Assembly: GCF_034470605.1 (NCBI RefSeq)
Contig: NZ_JARGYT010000036.1
Coordinates: 1-11,612, forward strand
Source of the DNA: Cyrtobacter comes
GTDB taxonomy: Bacteria > Pseudomonadota > Alphaproteobacteria > Rickettsiales > Midichloriaceae
DNA length: 11,612 nt
Direction: 5' to 3'
Positions within the stretch are counted from its first letter, which is position 1, and every line of letters starts with the position of its first letter. Below the pieces are notes generated by a model, which saw nothing but the letters and a program-made list of their open reading frames with translations, was not told where the DNA came from and did not search any database. A program made the translations under genes and the position numbers. Below, in pieces: positions 5,758 to 11,612 of the stretch.

Positions 5758-6921
5758 ATGGTTGTAAAAAAAATCATTTTACTTGGTATTTCGGCCTTAT
5801 TATCAATTACGCCTATCATAGCAGGCGCACAATTAATTGAGGTAAGAAAAATTACACCTCCAAAATTAGAATCTACTCATTTGGGGCAAAAAATACTATG
5901 TCATAGGCCAATGAGACATGGTTCTCCAAATATGATCGTTGAACAAAAGGATGGCAAAATAATCGTACATAACTATGGGCACGGTGGCAGTGGTTGGACC
6001 TTAGGCCCAGGCTCCGCTTCATATGTAAATAATTTACTTCTGAATTTTTCAGATGCTTCGGATTTAAAAAATGATACCCCAATTATAATCATTGGCGCAG
6101 GTGCTTTAGGTTTTTTTACAGCTTATGATCTAGTACAAAGAGGTTTTACAAATATAACCATCATAGCTGATAAATTCGATTCTCTTACATCACATAATGC
6201 CGGGGGATTACTCGCCCCAGTATCAATGGATAATGCGCCGGAAATGCAAAAAATCATCGATCAAATCGGTATCGATGCTTATAAGTTTTATGCAAGCATC
6301 GCGCAAAAAAAACATCAAGATTTCAAAGATGGGGCCGTAATCATACCAACATATTTTGAAAATCGAAATGATTCTGGATTAGAACCATATGTTGGAAAAG
6401 TGATGAAACCCGCAAAAGATGTAATACTGGATTTTGGCAATGGTACCACTAGAACGATGGTTTCTTATGATGATGGTATCTTTATCGATACTGCAAAAAT
6501 GATGTCAGGTCTTCGTGAATATTTAGAAAAAAAGAAAATCAAATTTGTTCAGAAAAAAGTTCATTTATTTAGTGAGCTGGACAGCAAGTATATTATCAAT
6601 TGCAGCGGACTTGGTTCTGGTGAACTTAATAAAGATGGAGGGGTTGCAGCAGTGCAAGGGCATTTAATTATGCTTAAGGACCAAAATCCTCGAGATTTAC
6701 AGCATATGATTTTAGTCTATTTTAACGAAGGCAAAACAAAGTCTGGTCAAAAAGTAACACGCTCTTTTTATATTTTACCAAAACATTTACCAGATACAGG
6801 GGCTAATGATATAGGCGTTATTGGAGGTACATTTATTGAGGGGGCCACACCTGAAACACCTAATGAGGAAGAGTTCAATATTCTACTTGAAGGGGCAAAA
6901 AAGTTTTACGGCATTCAATAA
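5758..6921 (+). CDS. Secreted FAD-dependent oxidoreductase, D-amino-acid-oxidase (DAO) family, probably circularly permuted
   Basis: Residue numbers count from the upstream ATG at 5746. A Sec-type signal peptide is seen (V-V-K-K, hydrophobic core 10-25, A-G-A at 26-28, cleavage before Gln29), with no twin-arginine. The DAO motif R-P-M-R (54-57) and H-N-Y-G-H-G-G-S-G-W-T-L (75-86), which in ordinary DAO enzymes is C-terminal, comes first. The FAD dinucleotide-binding strand I-I-I-I-G-A-G-A-L-G (113-122) and S-H-N-A-G-G-L-L-A-P (149-158) follow. The protein ends just after the I-G-G-T-F-I-E strand (359-365) and its helix. This suggests a clean circular permutation. From memory, similar proteins occur in Legionella-type bacteria. 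The substrate is unknown, but an amine or D-amino acid is likely. ATG 5758 is preferred because GGGA lies 6 nt before it; ATG 5746 is the alternative. It is the only intact plus-strand gene here. Confidence 0.85.
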   Translation: MVVKKIILLGISALLSITPIIAGAQLIEVRKITPPKLESTHLGQKILCHRPMRHGSPNMIVEQKDGKIIVHNYGHGGSGWTLGPGSASYVNNLLLNFSDASDLKNDTPIIIIGAGALGFFTAYDLVQRGFTNITIIADKFDSLTSHNAGGLLAPVSMDNAPEMQKIIDQIGIDAYKFYASIAQKKHQDFKDGAVIIPTYFENRNDSGLEPYVGKVMKPAKDVILDFGNGTTRTMVSYDDGIFIDTAKMMSGLREYLEKKKIKFVQKKVHLFSELDSKYIINCSGLGSGELNKDGGVAAVQGHLIMLKDQNPRDLQHMILVYFNEGKTKSGQKVTRSFYILPKHLPDTGANDIGVIGGTFIEGATPETPNEEEFNILLEGAKKFYGIQ

Positions 6922-6930
6922 TAATATTCA

Positions 6931-6957
6931 GTGGCTAGCTATCATTTAACTAGCCAC
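6931..6957 (+). terminator. Hairpin just after the flavoprotein gene
   Basis: GTGGCTAG (6931-6938) pairs perfectly with CTAGCCAC (6950-6957) around an 11-nt loop, 10 nt after the stop codon. The stem is the most GC-rich structure in the gap. No U-run follows directly, but TTATCTTTTAT comes about 10 nt later, so it is a probable though non-classical terminator. Confidence 0.5.
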
Positions 6958-7223
6958 GTTGCCTCATTATCTTTTATACAAAAGCAGGCTATAGTGATTT
7001 TGAAGGCAGGGCTCAAAGAATTTGCGTTTAAAAACCCAGAGTTTATCATACGCTACTCAATATTCGTGAATCTTTGCCTGATTTTATAGATCACAATTCG
7101 TATTTAGCTGCTATTGCATCACAGCCCATACTGATCATACGAAAAACCTTAGACAATTTGCCGCTTGATGTGCATAAATGTTCATACAGCGAAGAGTGTA
7201 AAAAGAAAGGCAGTGCCAAATAA
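6954..7223 (+). pseudogene. Start-less, once-interrupted reading frame (gene remnant, unknown family)
   Basis: One plus-strand frame stays open from 6954 to the TAA at 7221-7223 except for one TAA at 7029-7031. It has no ATG. The second part (7032-7223, 63 codons) reads like real protein, with a balanced, non-repetitive composition: H-T-L-L-N-I-R-E-S-L-P-D-F-I-D-H-N, then A-A-I-A-S-Q-P-I-L-I-I-R-K-T-L-D-N-L-P-L, then a Cys-containing charged tail. The first part includes Y-T-K-A-G-Y-S-D-F-E-G-R-A-Q-R. I cannot name a family. It is best read as the 3' remnant of a decayed gene next to the flavoprotein. The rest of the gap (7224-7456) is AT-rich, with nothing recognisable beyond a small hairpin at 7437-7455. 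Confidence 0.35.
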
Positions 7224-7436
7224 AAATTAATAAAGAAAGGTATAGTTATTTAAGTTGAATTAGCATAGCTAATAAGCTGTAATATAAGTATTATCAAGTA
7301 TGCCACGTCAATAAAACGGCTATAAATATACATTTGATATGCAGGAACTTTGTAGAAAGTAATTACGTCAAAGTTAGTTTTTAAAGTGGAAGCCAAGATA
7401 CTGATAGCTTATGAGATATCATTTTGATTATTCCTA

Positions 7437-7455
7437 GCACAGTTAACATGTACTC
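7437..7455 (-). terminator. Weak hairpin directly after holA
   Basis: On the minus strand AGTACA and TGTGCT (one G-U pair) flank a 7-nt loop, starting two bases after the holA stop codon. There is no U-tract. It may mark the 3' end of the greA-MFS-holA transcript. Confidence 0.25.
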
Positions 7456-7456
7456 A

Positions 7457-8434
7457 TTACATATAATAAAGCACGCATTGAAACGCAGCTTCACCATTTA
7501 GAATGCCTTGCTTAACTTTCTTTTCGATCATAAGCATATTTTCTAGTTTTAAATACAGAGATTTAGCAGTGGCATTACTTAATATAGTTAAAAATGTCTC
7601 TTTGTTTTTAAAAAACAACGGTGGATTAAGAGCGAGAGTAGCCTTATCTATATTTTGACCACTATTAACACATGCCTTGACCTTTATAAGCCTATTTAAG
7701 TAATAGCAAATAGCTCTAAGTACCTGAATTATATCTGTAGTATTTCTTATATAAGACATAGCATTATAATCTTTTATGCAAAATAACTCACCAATCTTAA
7801 AAAAATCTACACCTTTATCGTGTATATATAACCTTTCTATATCAGAGATAGATACTTCCTTTAACTGAGGCAATAATAGAATTTTTTCTAACTCTTGGTT
7901 TATATTAAGAAGATTACTACCTAATATAGAGGCAAGATATGGTGGCAAATCCCTTTTAAAGGCCATACCCCTTTCTTGGAGATATTTTTTTATATATTGC
8001 TCAATCTCAAAGGGCTGAGCTTCATAGCACGGCACAACCTTAGCATTTTTTGTTTCAGATATGCATTTTACTATAGCTGAATTTTTCTTAAGTTCTCCAC
8101 CTATAAATAAAAGCATAACTTGATCCATTTTCTGCATATTTTTTATAAATAGGCTCAGCTCTTTATTTATACCCTCTGAGCACTCATGGACCAAAATGAT
8201 CTTTTTTTGTACAAATAAAGACCTCTCTCTAATCATATCTCCAAGCACACTAGGATTCACATCAGAATATTTAATACTCGATATACAATCAGCTACATTA
8301 AATGGATTTGAAAAATACTTTGAAACTTTATTAGCAAATAAGGAGACCATACCCTCATCTTTACCATATATGAGCACTATATGAAAATTAGATGCTATGG
8401 TTTTTGAATCTTGCTCAATGTTTATTATTTGCAT
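7457..8434 (-). CDS. holA: DNA polymerase III subunit delta (clamp-loader)
   Basis: Delta is the clamp-opening subunit of the gamma complex that loads the beta sliding clamp onto primed DNA. The 325-residue length is close to the family's roughly 330-345. Features in order: an N-terminal strand-loop L-I-Y-G-K-D-E-G near residues 22-29 (degenerate AAA+ P-loop position), F-V-Q-K-K-I-I-L-V near 73-81, M-L-L-F-I-G-G-E-L-K-K-N-S followed by K-N-A-K-V-V-P-C-Y-E near 106-138, an L-L-N-I-N-Q-E-L-E-K-I-L-L segment near 175-187, and the C-terminal helical collar. Sequence divergence is high, as usual for HolA, but the order of blocks is clear. The start ATG lies inside the 3' end of the MFS gene (20-nt overlap), suggesting translational coupling. 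Confidence 0.88.
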   Translation of the reverse strand: MQIINIEQDSKTIASNFHIVLIYGKDEGMVSLFANKVSKYFSNPFNVADCISSIKYSDVNPSVLGDMIRERSLFVQKKIILVHECSEGINKELSLFIKNMQKMDQVMLLFIGGELKKNSAIVKCISETKNAKVVPCYEAQPFEIEQYIKKYLQERGMAFKRDLPPYLASILGSNLLNINQELEKILLLPQLKEVSISDIERLYIHDKGVDFFKIGELFCIKDYNAMSYIRNTTDIIQVLRAICYYLNRLIKVKACVNSGQNIDKATLALNPPLFFKNKETFLTILSNATAKSLYLKLENMLMIEKKVKQGILNGEAAFQCVLYYM

Positions 8435-9647
8435 CTTTCATGAAAAGTGAAAAAATCAAACAAATAACCATAACCAAAATCATCGATGTTAATGCAAAGA
8501 CGAAATTACCCTCTGAATAGCTTCTATTTCCATGTAAATTTAACGAGCCGGCCCATACAAAATCTAATGTAATACCTATAATCTGCTGCAATATACCACT
8601 TCCTGCCATATTTAATGTATTAACAACACCAGATATAACGCCGGATGTTCTAACATTTGAACTAGAGAGAGCGAAAGTAAAACATAACATCTCCCCACCA
8701 CAAAAAAAGCCAAGAAGAATTATAATAATATATAACAATACAGATGGATAAATAAGGTTTGTATAAATAAGTACACCAAATAAGATTGTAATGATTAAAA
8801 TACTTATTCTTATACCAAACGCTATTCTCCCCAACCTCTCAAATATATACGGCACTACCGCACTTCCAAATATCATCCCAATATAGAGAAGCGCATTGAT
8901 CCGTGCCGCAATACTTTTTGTCACATTAAATTTTGTTTGTAAAAAATGAATTCCCCATAAGTCTCCAAGAACAGCCACTGGCACATAAAGACCTATAGCA
9001 ATAATTGAAGGTATAAGTATCTTTCGACTTATACATAACTTAAATACATCTTTTGCTTCTATAGAAACAGACTGCTTCTCATTAGGCTTGATTAAAATAA
9101 AGCTCACTATAAAAATAACCACCCCTACTACTGTAAGCGTATACCAAACATCCTTTGGATGGTACTTATCAATTACTAGTGCTATTATATTACTTGAAAT
9201 AACAGCACCAAGCACGCCAATAGAAACTGTAGAGCCAAAAAATATCGCTCTTTTCCCTTCCTGAAAATTATCAGATATTACCTTCAACCCAGAAGTGAGC
9301 GCACATGCAGATCCAACCCCTTCAATAAACCTTGCTATTTGTATTATAACAAAACTATCAGAGATAGCAGATATAAAAGTACCAACTACACAGATCAAAA
9401 TAGATATAAGAACTACTTTGCGGACTCCAAATTTATCCATCATAATGCCAACAGGAATCTGCATTATCGCATAACCTATTAAATATAGAGACCCAAGAGT
9501 TGCAAACTTATCAGCATTTATACCAAATTGCTCAGTAATATCGCCAAACATGCTACTAGGCGCTGCCCTGACTATATATTGATAAAAGTAGAATACAGTT
9601 ATAGCAAGCCACGCAATAAGACCACTATTCTTATTAGCCTTTATCAT
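8415..9647 (-). CDS. MFS transporter (12 transmembrane segments)
   Basis: This 410-residue very hydrophobic protein is an inner-membrane secondary transporter of the major facilitator superfamily. Twelve hydrophobic helices can be traced, with a charged loop around residues 188-215 separating the two six-helix halves. The loop between TM2 and TM3 carries the MFS motif A variant G-I-M-M-D-K-F-G-V-R-K-V (67-78). A-R-F-I-E-G-V-G-S-A (105-114) in TM4 is the R-x-x-x-G-x-G motif B equivalent. The opening Y-F-Y-Q-Y-I-V-R-A-A-P-S-S-M is typical of a group common in obligate and facultative intracellular bacteria, where members import host metabolites. The substrate cannot be read from the sequence. 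It lies 28 nt after greA and overlaps holA, so it is probably cotranscribed with both. Confidence 0.9.
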   Translation of the reverse strand: MIKANKNSGLIAWLAITVFYFYQYIVRAAPSSMFGDITEQFGINADKFATLGSLYLIGYAIMQIPVGIMMDKFGVRKVVLISILICVVGTFISAISDSFVIIQIARFIEGVGSACALTSGLKVISDNFQEGKRAIFFGSTVSIGVLGAVISSNIIALVIDKYHPKDVWYTLTVVGVVIFIVSFILIKPNEKQSVSIEAKDVFKLCISRKILIPSIIAIGLYVPVAVLGDLWGIHFLQTKFNVTKSIAARINALLYIGMIFGSAVVPYIFERLGRIAFGIRISILIITILFGVLIYTNLIYPSVLLYIIIILLGFFCGGEMLCFTFALSSSNVRTSGVISGVVNTLNMAGSGILQQIIGITLDFVWAGSLNLHGNRSYSEGNFVFALTSMILVMVICLIFSLFMKDANNKH

Positions 9648-9675
9648 GATTTTTCATTATTTGAATCTAGACTAA

Positions 9676-10155
9676 CTATACATAGCTTACAGACTCTATA
9701 TAATAAGAAATTATAGAACCTGCCGCCGCTACCTCTACAGTCTCTCCAACCTTCTTTCCTATAATGGCCTTAGCAAGTGGAGATGTATGTGATATAAAAC
9801 TTGATTCAATATCAGCTTCATACTCACTTACTATAGCAAAATGTACTTTTTTCTCCGATTCTTCATCAAACAACTCAACTGTTGCACCAAACTTAACAGT
9901 ATCTCCAGAAAGCTCTTTTGGATCAATAACTAAAGCACAACCCACCATCCACTCTAATTTCTTTATCTTAGCTTCTATAAAACCCTGTTTTTCTAGCGCA
10001 GCATGATACTCAGCATTCTCTGATAAATCTCCATGCGCTCTTGCTTCGGAAATTTCAACTATGACTGATGGCCTCTCAACCGTTTTTAACTGCTCCAGCT
10101 CCTTAGCAGCCCTTTCATACCCAGAAGGGGTAATAGGGTATCTATCTTGTGACAT
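9676..10155 (-). CDS. greA: Transcription elongation factor GreA
   Basis: It binds the RNA polymerase secondary channel and stimulates cleavage of backtracked transcripts. At 159 residues it has standard length. The N-terminal coiled coil carries the signature A-R-A-H-G-D-L-S-E-N-A-E-Y-H-A-A at 38-53, including the catalytic tip acids D43 and E46 (equivalent to E. coli D41/E44). The C-terminal FKBP-like domain ends with S-P-L-A-K-A-I-I-G-K-K-V-G-E-T-V-E-V near 124-141. The M-S-Q-D-R-Y-P-I-T-P-x-G opening fixes the start at the ATG 10153-10155. It follows queC by 34 nt but has its own candidate promoter, and leads into the MFS gene. Confidence 0.96.
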   Translation of the reverse strand: MSQDRYPITPSGYERAAKELEQLKTVERPSVIVEISEARAHGDLSENAEYHAALEKQGFIEAKIKKLEWMVGCALVIDPKELSGDTVKFGATVELFDEESEKKVHFAIVSEYEADIESSFISHTSPLAKAIIGKKVGETVEVAAAGSIISYYIESVSYV

Positions 10156-10175
10156 ATCTATCTATTAAAATACAT

Positions 10176-10203
10176 ATTATATACTTAGCTCACATAAGAC
10201 CAA
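10176..10203 (-). promoter_or_regulatory. Candidate greA promoter
   Basis: On the minus strand, TTGGTC (10198-10203, inside the queC 3' end), a 16-nt spacer and a perfect TATAAT (10176-10181) would give a very short leader of about 14 nt before the greA ATG at 10155. Cotranscription with queC is still possible. Confidence 0.38.
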
Positions 10204-10843
10204 TGGATTCAAATCCTTGCCTTCTCAACATACATGAATCGCAATCTCCACACGGCAACCCGCTATCTAATGGATCATAGCATGAAAAGGTAATAGTATA
10301 ATCAACACCAAGGCCTACTCCCAGCTTTATTATTTCAGATTTACTCATGTTTATCAAAGGGGCATCTATTCTTATTTTACACCCAGTAGCAATATCAGCT
10401 AACTTTTGAAAATACTCTATATATCTAGGCCTGCAATCAGGGTAGTTACTATAATCAACAGCATTACACCCAATAAATACATGAGAAGCCCCAACACACT
10501 CTGCATATCCAAGGGCATAAGAAATAAAAATCGTATTTCGCATTGGTACATATGTTGACGGTATATCATTACCTAAATTGGATGGATTCCTACCCTTAGG
10601 AACCTCACACATACCTGTTAATGCAGACCCCTTAAACCCCTCAGGATCCAGGCGCAATATCTTATGCTCTACTACATTAGCACTCCTATCTACAATTTTT
10701 TTTGCAAAATCCAATTCTATTCTATGCCTTTGCCCATAATCAAAGCTAATACAGAAGCAAGAAAATCCAGAGCAAACTGCAATACCAAGTACGGTTGCAG
10801 AATCCAAACCACCGCTTAACAAAATAATAGCTTTTTTGCTCAT
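10190..10843 (-). CDS. queC: 7-cyano-7-deazaguanine synthase (preQ0 synthase)
   Basis: It makes preQ0 from 7-carboxy-7-deazaguanine, ATP and ammonia in the queuosine pathway. It has 217 residues from the chosen start. The PP-loop ATPase motif S-G-G-L-D-S is at 10-15, followed by F-D-Y-G-Q-R-H. V-P-M-R-N-T-I-F lies mid-protein, as does F-I-G-C-N-A-V-D-Y-S-N-Y-P-D-C-R. The zinc site is Cys188, Cys198, Cys201 and Cys204 in S-C-Y...P-C-G-D-C-D-S-C. The frame can be opened at a TTG (10865-10867), but that codon lies within the -10 box of a strong promoter. QueC proteins usually begin a few residues before the PP-loop, so ATG 10843 is chosen. The partner queA lies elsewhere in the window. Confidence 0.95.
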   Translation of the reverse strand: MSKKAIILLSGGLDSATVLGIAVCSGFSCFCISFDYGQRHRIELDFAKKIVDRSANVVEHKILRLDPEGFKGSALTGMCEVPKGRNPSNLGNDIPSTYVPMRNTIFISYALGYAECVGASHVFIGCNAVDYSNYPDCRPRYIEYFQKLADIATGCKIRIDAPLINMSKSEIIKLGVGLGVDYTITFSCYDPLDSGLPCGDCDSCMLRRQGFESIGLM

Positions 10844-10866
10844 TGTATCAAGACAAGTAAAGTGCA

Positions 10867-10895
10867 ATTATAATTATAATAATCAAGCTTTACAA
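10867..10895 (-). promoter_or_regulatory. Strong candidate sigma70 promoter of queC
   Basis: On the minus strand, TTGTAA (10890-10895), exactly 17 nt of spacer and a perfect TATAAT (10867-10872) are followed by a leader of about 17 nt to the ATG at 10843. This is the best promoter match seen in the window. It would free queC from transcription through the broken flhA. Confidence 0.58.
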
Positions 10896-10918
10896 GAGAG
10901 CTTAACTAAAAGCCCTCT
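10895..10918 (-). terminator. Hairpin downstream of the flhA remnant
   Basis: On the minus strand AGAGGGCTT (10918-10910) pairs with AAGCTCTCT (10903-10895), nine pairs with one G-U, around a 6-nt loop. It lies about 25 nt beyond the flhA stop and touches the -35 box of queC. A short U-poor tail makes it a moderate terminator candidate. Confidence 0.42.
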
Positions 10919-10943
10919 AATAAAAATAATCTATATATAATAC

Positions 10944-11498
10944 CTACATATCACCCAATATTCTAATTTTCGCCTTGGTATGAATCTCATTTTGCGACAT
11001 CACCGAAACACTCGGCCTTATTCTTTCCACCACTGACCTTATAAAAGGCCGCACTTTTGCAGAAGTAAGAAGTACTACAGATTCTCCTTCAAATGCAAAT
11101 CTATCAACGATTTTATTAAAATCTGATGCAAAGCTCTGTAATTTAGAAGGTGGTATAACTAATTGATAACTATCCTCATCTTTCCCATGTATAAAATCTG
11201 AAAATTCCTGCTCCCAACTTTTAGATAACATCACAATAGGTATATATCCCTTCTCACTAGTATTGGCATGACAAATCTGTTTCGCAAGTCGCAATCTAAC
11301 CTGCTCTGTTAGTCTACGTATATTTGTTGTAATATCTACAAACTCTGCAATACCCTCCAATATACCAGATATATCCCTTATTGATATTGATTCAGATAAT
11401 AAAACCTGCAGTATTCTTTGGAATACTATCACGGAGATTTTTGAAGGGATAATCTCAGAAGCCATCTTTTTTTGATCATCTTGTAATGAATCTATTAG
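10944..11498 (-). pseudogene. flhA: flhA, flagellar type III export gate protein, 3' fragment cut by an IS
   Basis: FlhA is the large inner-membrane export gate of the flagellar type III system, about 690 residues with eight N-terminal membrane helices and a cytoplasmic ring domain. Only about 184 C-terminal residues are here. L-I-D-S-L-Q-D-D-Q-K-K-x-A-S-E-I-I-P aligns gap-free with the family's L-L-D-x-L pattern before the conserved I/V-P. Then come I-S-x-x-x-F-Q-R-I-L-Q, S-I-S-I-R-D-I, V-R-L-R-L-A-K-Q-I-C-H, the V-V-L-L-T-S-A-K-V-R-P-F-I-R segment and I-L-G. Upstream of Leu (11496-11498) homology stops exactly where the IS begins. A later ATG (11463-11465) could start a 173-residue peptide, but it would lack the membrane domain. 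The 5' part may lie beyond the IS, outside the window. Confidence 0.85.
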
Positions 11499-11510
11499 GC
11501 ACTGTTAACA
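11498..11510 (+). repeat. Terminal inverted repeat of the right IS5-family element
   Basis: GGCACTGTTAACA starts exactly where flhA homology ends and contains the transposase stop codon. It matches 9 of 13 positions with the left IS end (422-410, minus strand). Confidence 0.55.
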
Positions 11511-11612
11511 AAGGTTGTATTTAATAGATGCTAAAGCTATAAAGGCAAGGAAAGAGAGATCGGATTTCTCAAATCGTAATGCTAAGCGTCGATTTTCTTT
11601 GAGTTTAGCGAA
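11505..11612 (-). CDS. IS5-family transposase, C-terminal 35 residues (partial)
   Basis: The translated tail reads F-A-K-L-K-E-N-R-R-L-A-L-R-F-E-K-S-D, then S-F-L-A-F-I-A-L-A-S-I-K, ending at a TAA (11505-11507). The pattern K-L-K-x-x-R-R-x-A-x-R-x-E-K followed by F-x-A-F-x-x-L-A is the standard C-terminus of IS5-family DDE transposases, containing the last helices after the catalytic Glu. The N-terminal and catalytic parts lie outside the window. Whether it belongs to the same IS species as the left element cannot be settled because they show opposite ends, but their terminal repeats agree. Confidence 0.75.
   Translation of the reverse strand, partial: FAKLKENRRLALRFEKSDLSFLAFIALASIKYNLC

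Larger units (their letters stand above)
11498..11612 (-). mobile_element. IS5-family insertion sequence, 3' end, runs off the right edge
   Basis: This is the transposase C-terminus followed immediately by a terminal repeat starting GGCACTGTTAACA at 11498. The transposase stop codon lies inside the terminal repeat, a common compact arrangement. It is oriented the same way as the left IS and as the flhA remnant. TTA or TA just outside (11495-11497) may be half of the target duplication, but the other side is not visible. Confidence 0.72.

Noticed and set aside
7259..7275. TTAGC-ATA-GCTAA mini palindrome as a possible operator
   Set aside because: Too short and not linked to any promoter or gene start.
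9764..10006. Plus-strand open frame within greA
   Set aside because: It is antisense to conserved GreA sequence; low-complexity Ser-rich translation typical of a shadow frame.
10200..10220. T-loop-like string (GGATTCAAATCC) suggesting a tRNA
   Set aside because: It lies in the conserved queC C-terminus and no acceptor or anticodon stems can be formed around it.
10844..10867. Eight-residue extension of QueC from a TTG start
   Set aside because: The TTG lies in the -10 box of the best promoter in the window.
410..11510. Composite transposon carrying the whole window
   Set aside because: The cargo is core chromosomal genes (gltA, holA, greA, queA), and the IS elements disrupt resident genes independently (Sel1, flhA).
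1..11612. CRISPR arrays, prophage or toxin-antitoxin modules
   Set aside because: No regularly spaced direct repeats and no recognisable phage or toxin proteins were found on either strand.

Overview
This AT-rich window reads as a chromosomal segment of a Rickettsiales-like alphaproteobacterium. The citrate synthase resembles, from memory, the Rickettsia GltA block by block. Genes are compact, Shine-Dalgarno sites are weak or absent, IS5-family copies lie at both edges, and remnants of decayed genes are present. A flagellar export gene (flhA, broken) suggests a lineage that has or had flagella, such as Midichloriaceae-type Rickettsiales or a related amoeba/protist endosymbiont. The taxonomic call is inference from remembered protein similarity and was not tested by search.

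Layout, left to right. Positions 1-422 hold the 5' end of an IS5 (IS427-group-like) element on the minus strand, with split orfA/orfB and a recognisable terminal inverted repeat. It abuts a Sel1-repeat gene remnant (423-618, plus). After a short non-coding stretch with a perfect 11-bp inverted repeat comes a long minus-strand block, transcribed right to left. It contains a LpoA-like periplasmic-binding-fold lipoprotein, rppH, queA (overlapping rppH by 4 nt) and gltA, which probably has its own promoters. Between 5170 and 7456 lies an accessory-looking island. Its only intact gene is a plus-strand, secreted FAD-dependent D-amino-acid-oxidase-family protein whose motif order suggests a circular permutation. 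It is flanked on each side by more than 500 bp of non-coding or decayed sequence with two broken reading frames. From 7457 rightwards there is a second minus-strand block: queC, greA, an MFS transporter and holA (the last two overlap by 20 nt). At the right edge is the 3' end of flhA, cut off by a second IS5-family element that continues out of the window.

Functionally, most intact genes are housekeeping: TCA entry (gltA), queuosine tRNA modification (queC and queA, in separate transcription units), RNA 5'-end processing (rppH), transcript cleavage (greA), clamp loading (holA) and envelope/peptidoglycan (lipoprotein). The notable accessory signals are the IS insertion in flhA, the IS/Sel1 junction, and the permuted secreted flavoprotein in a decayed neighbourhood. 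No tRNA, rRNA, CRISPR or phage module was found.
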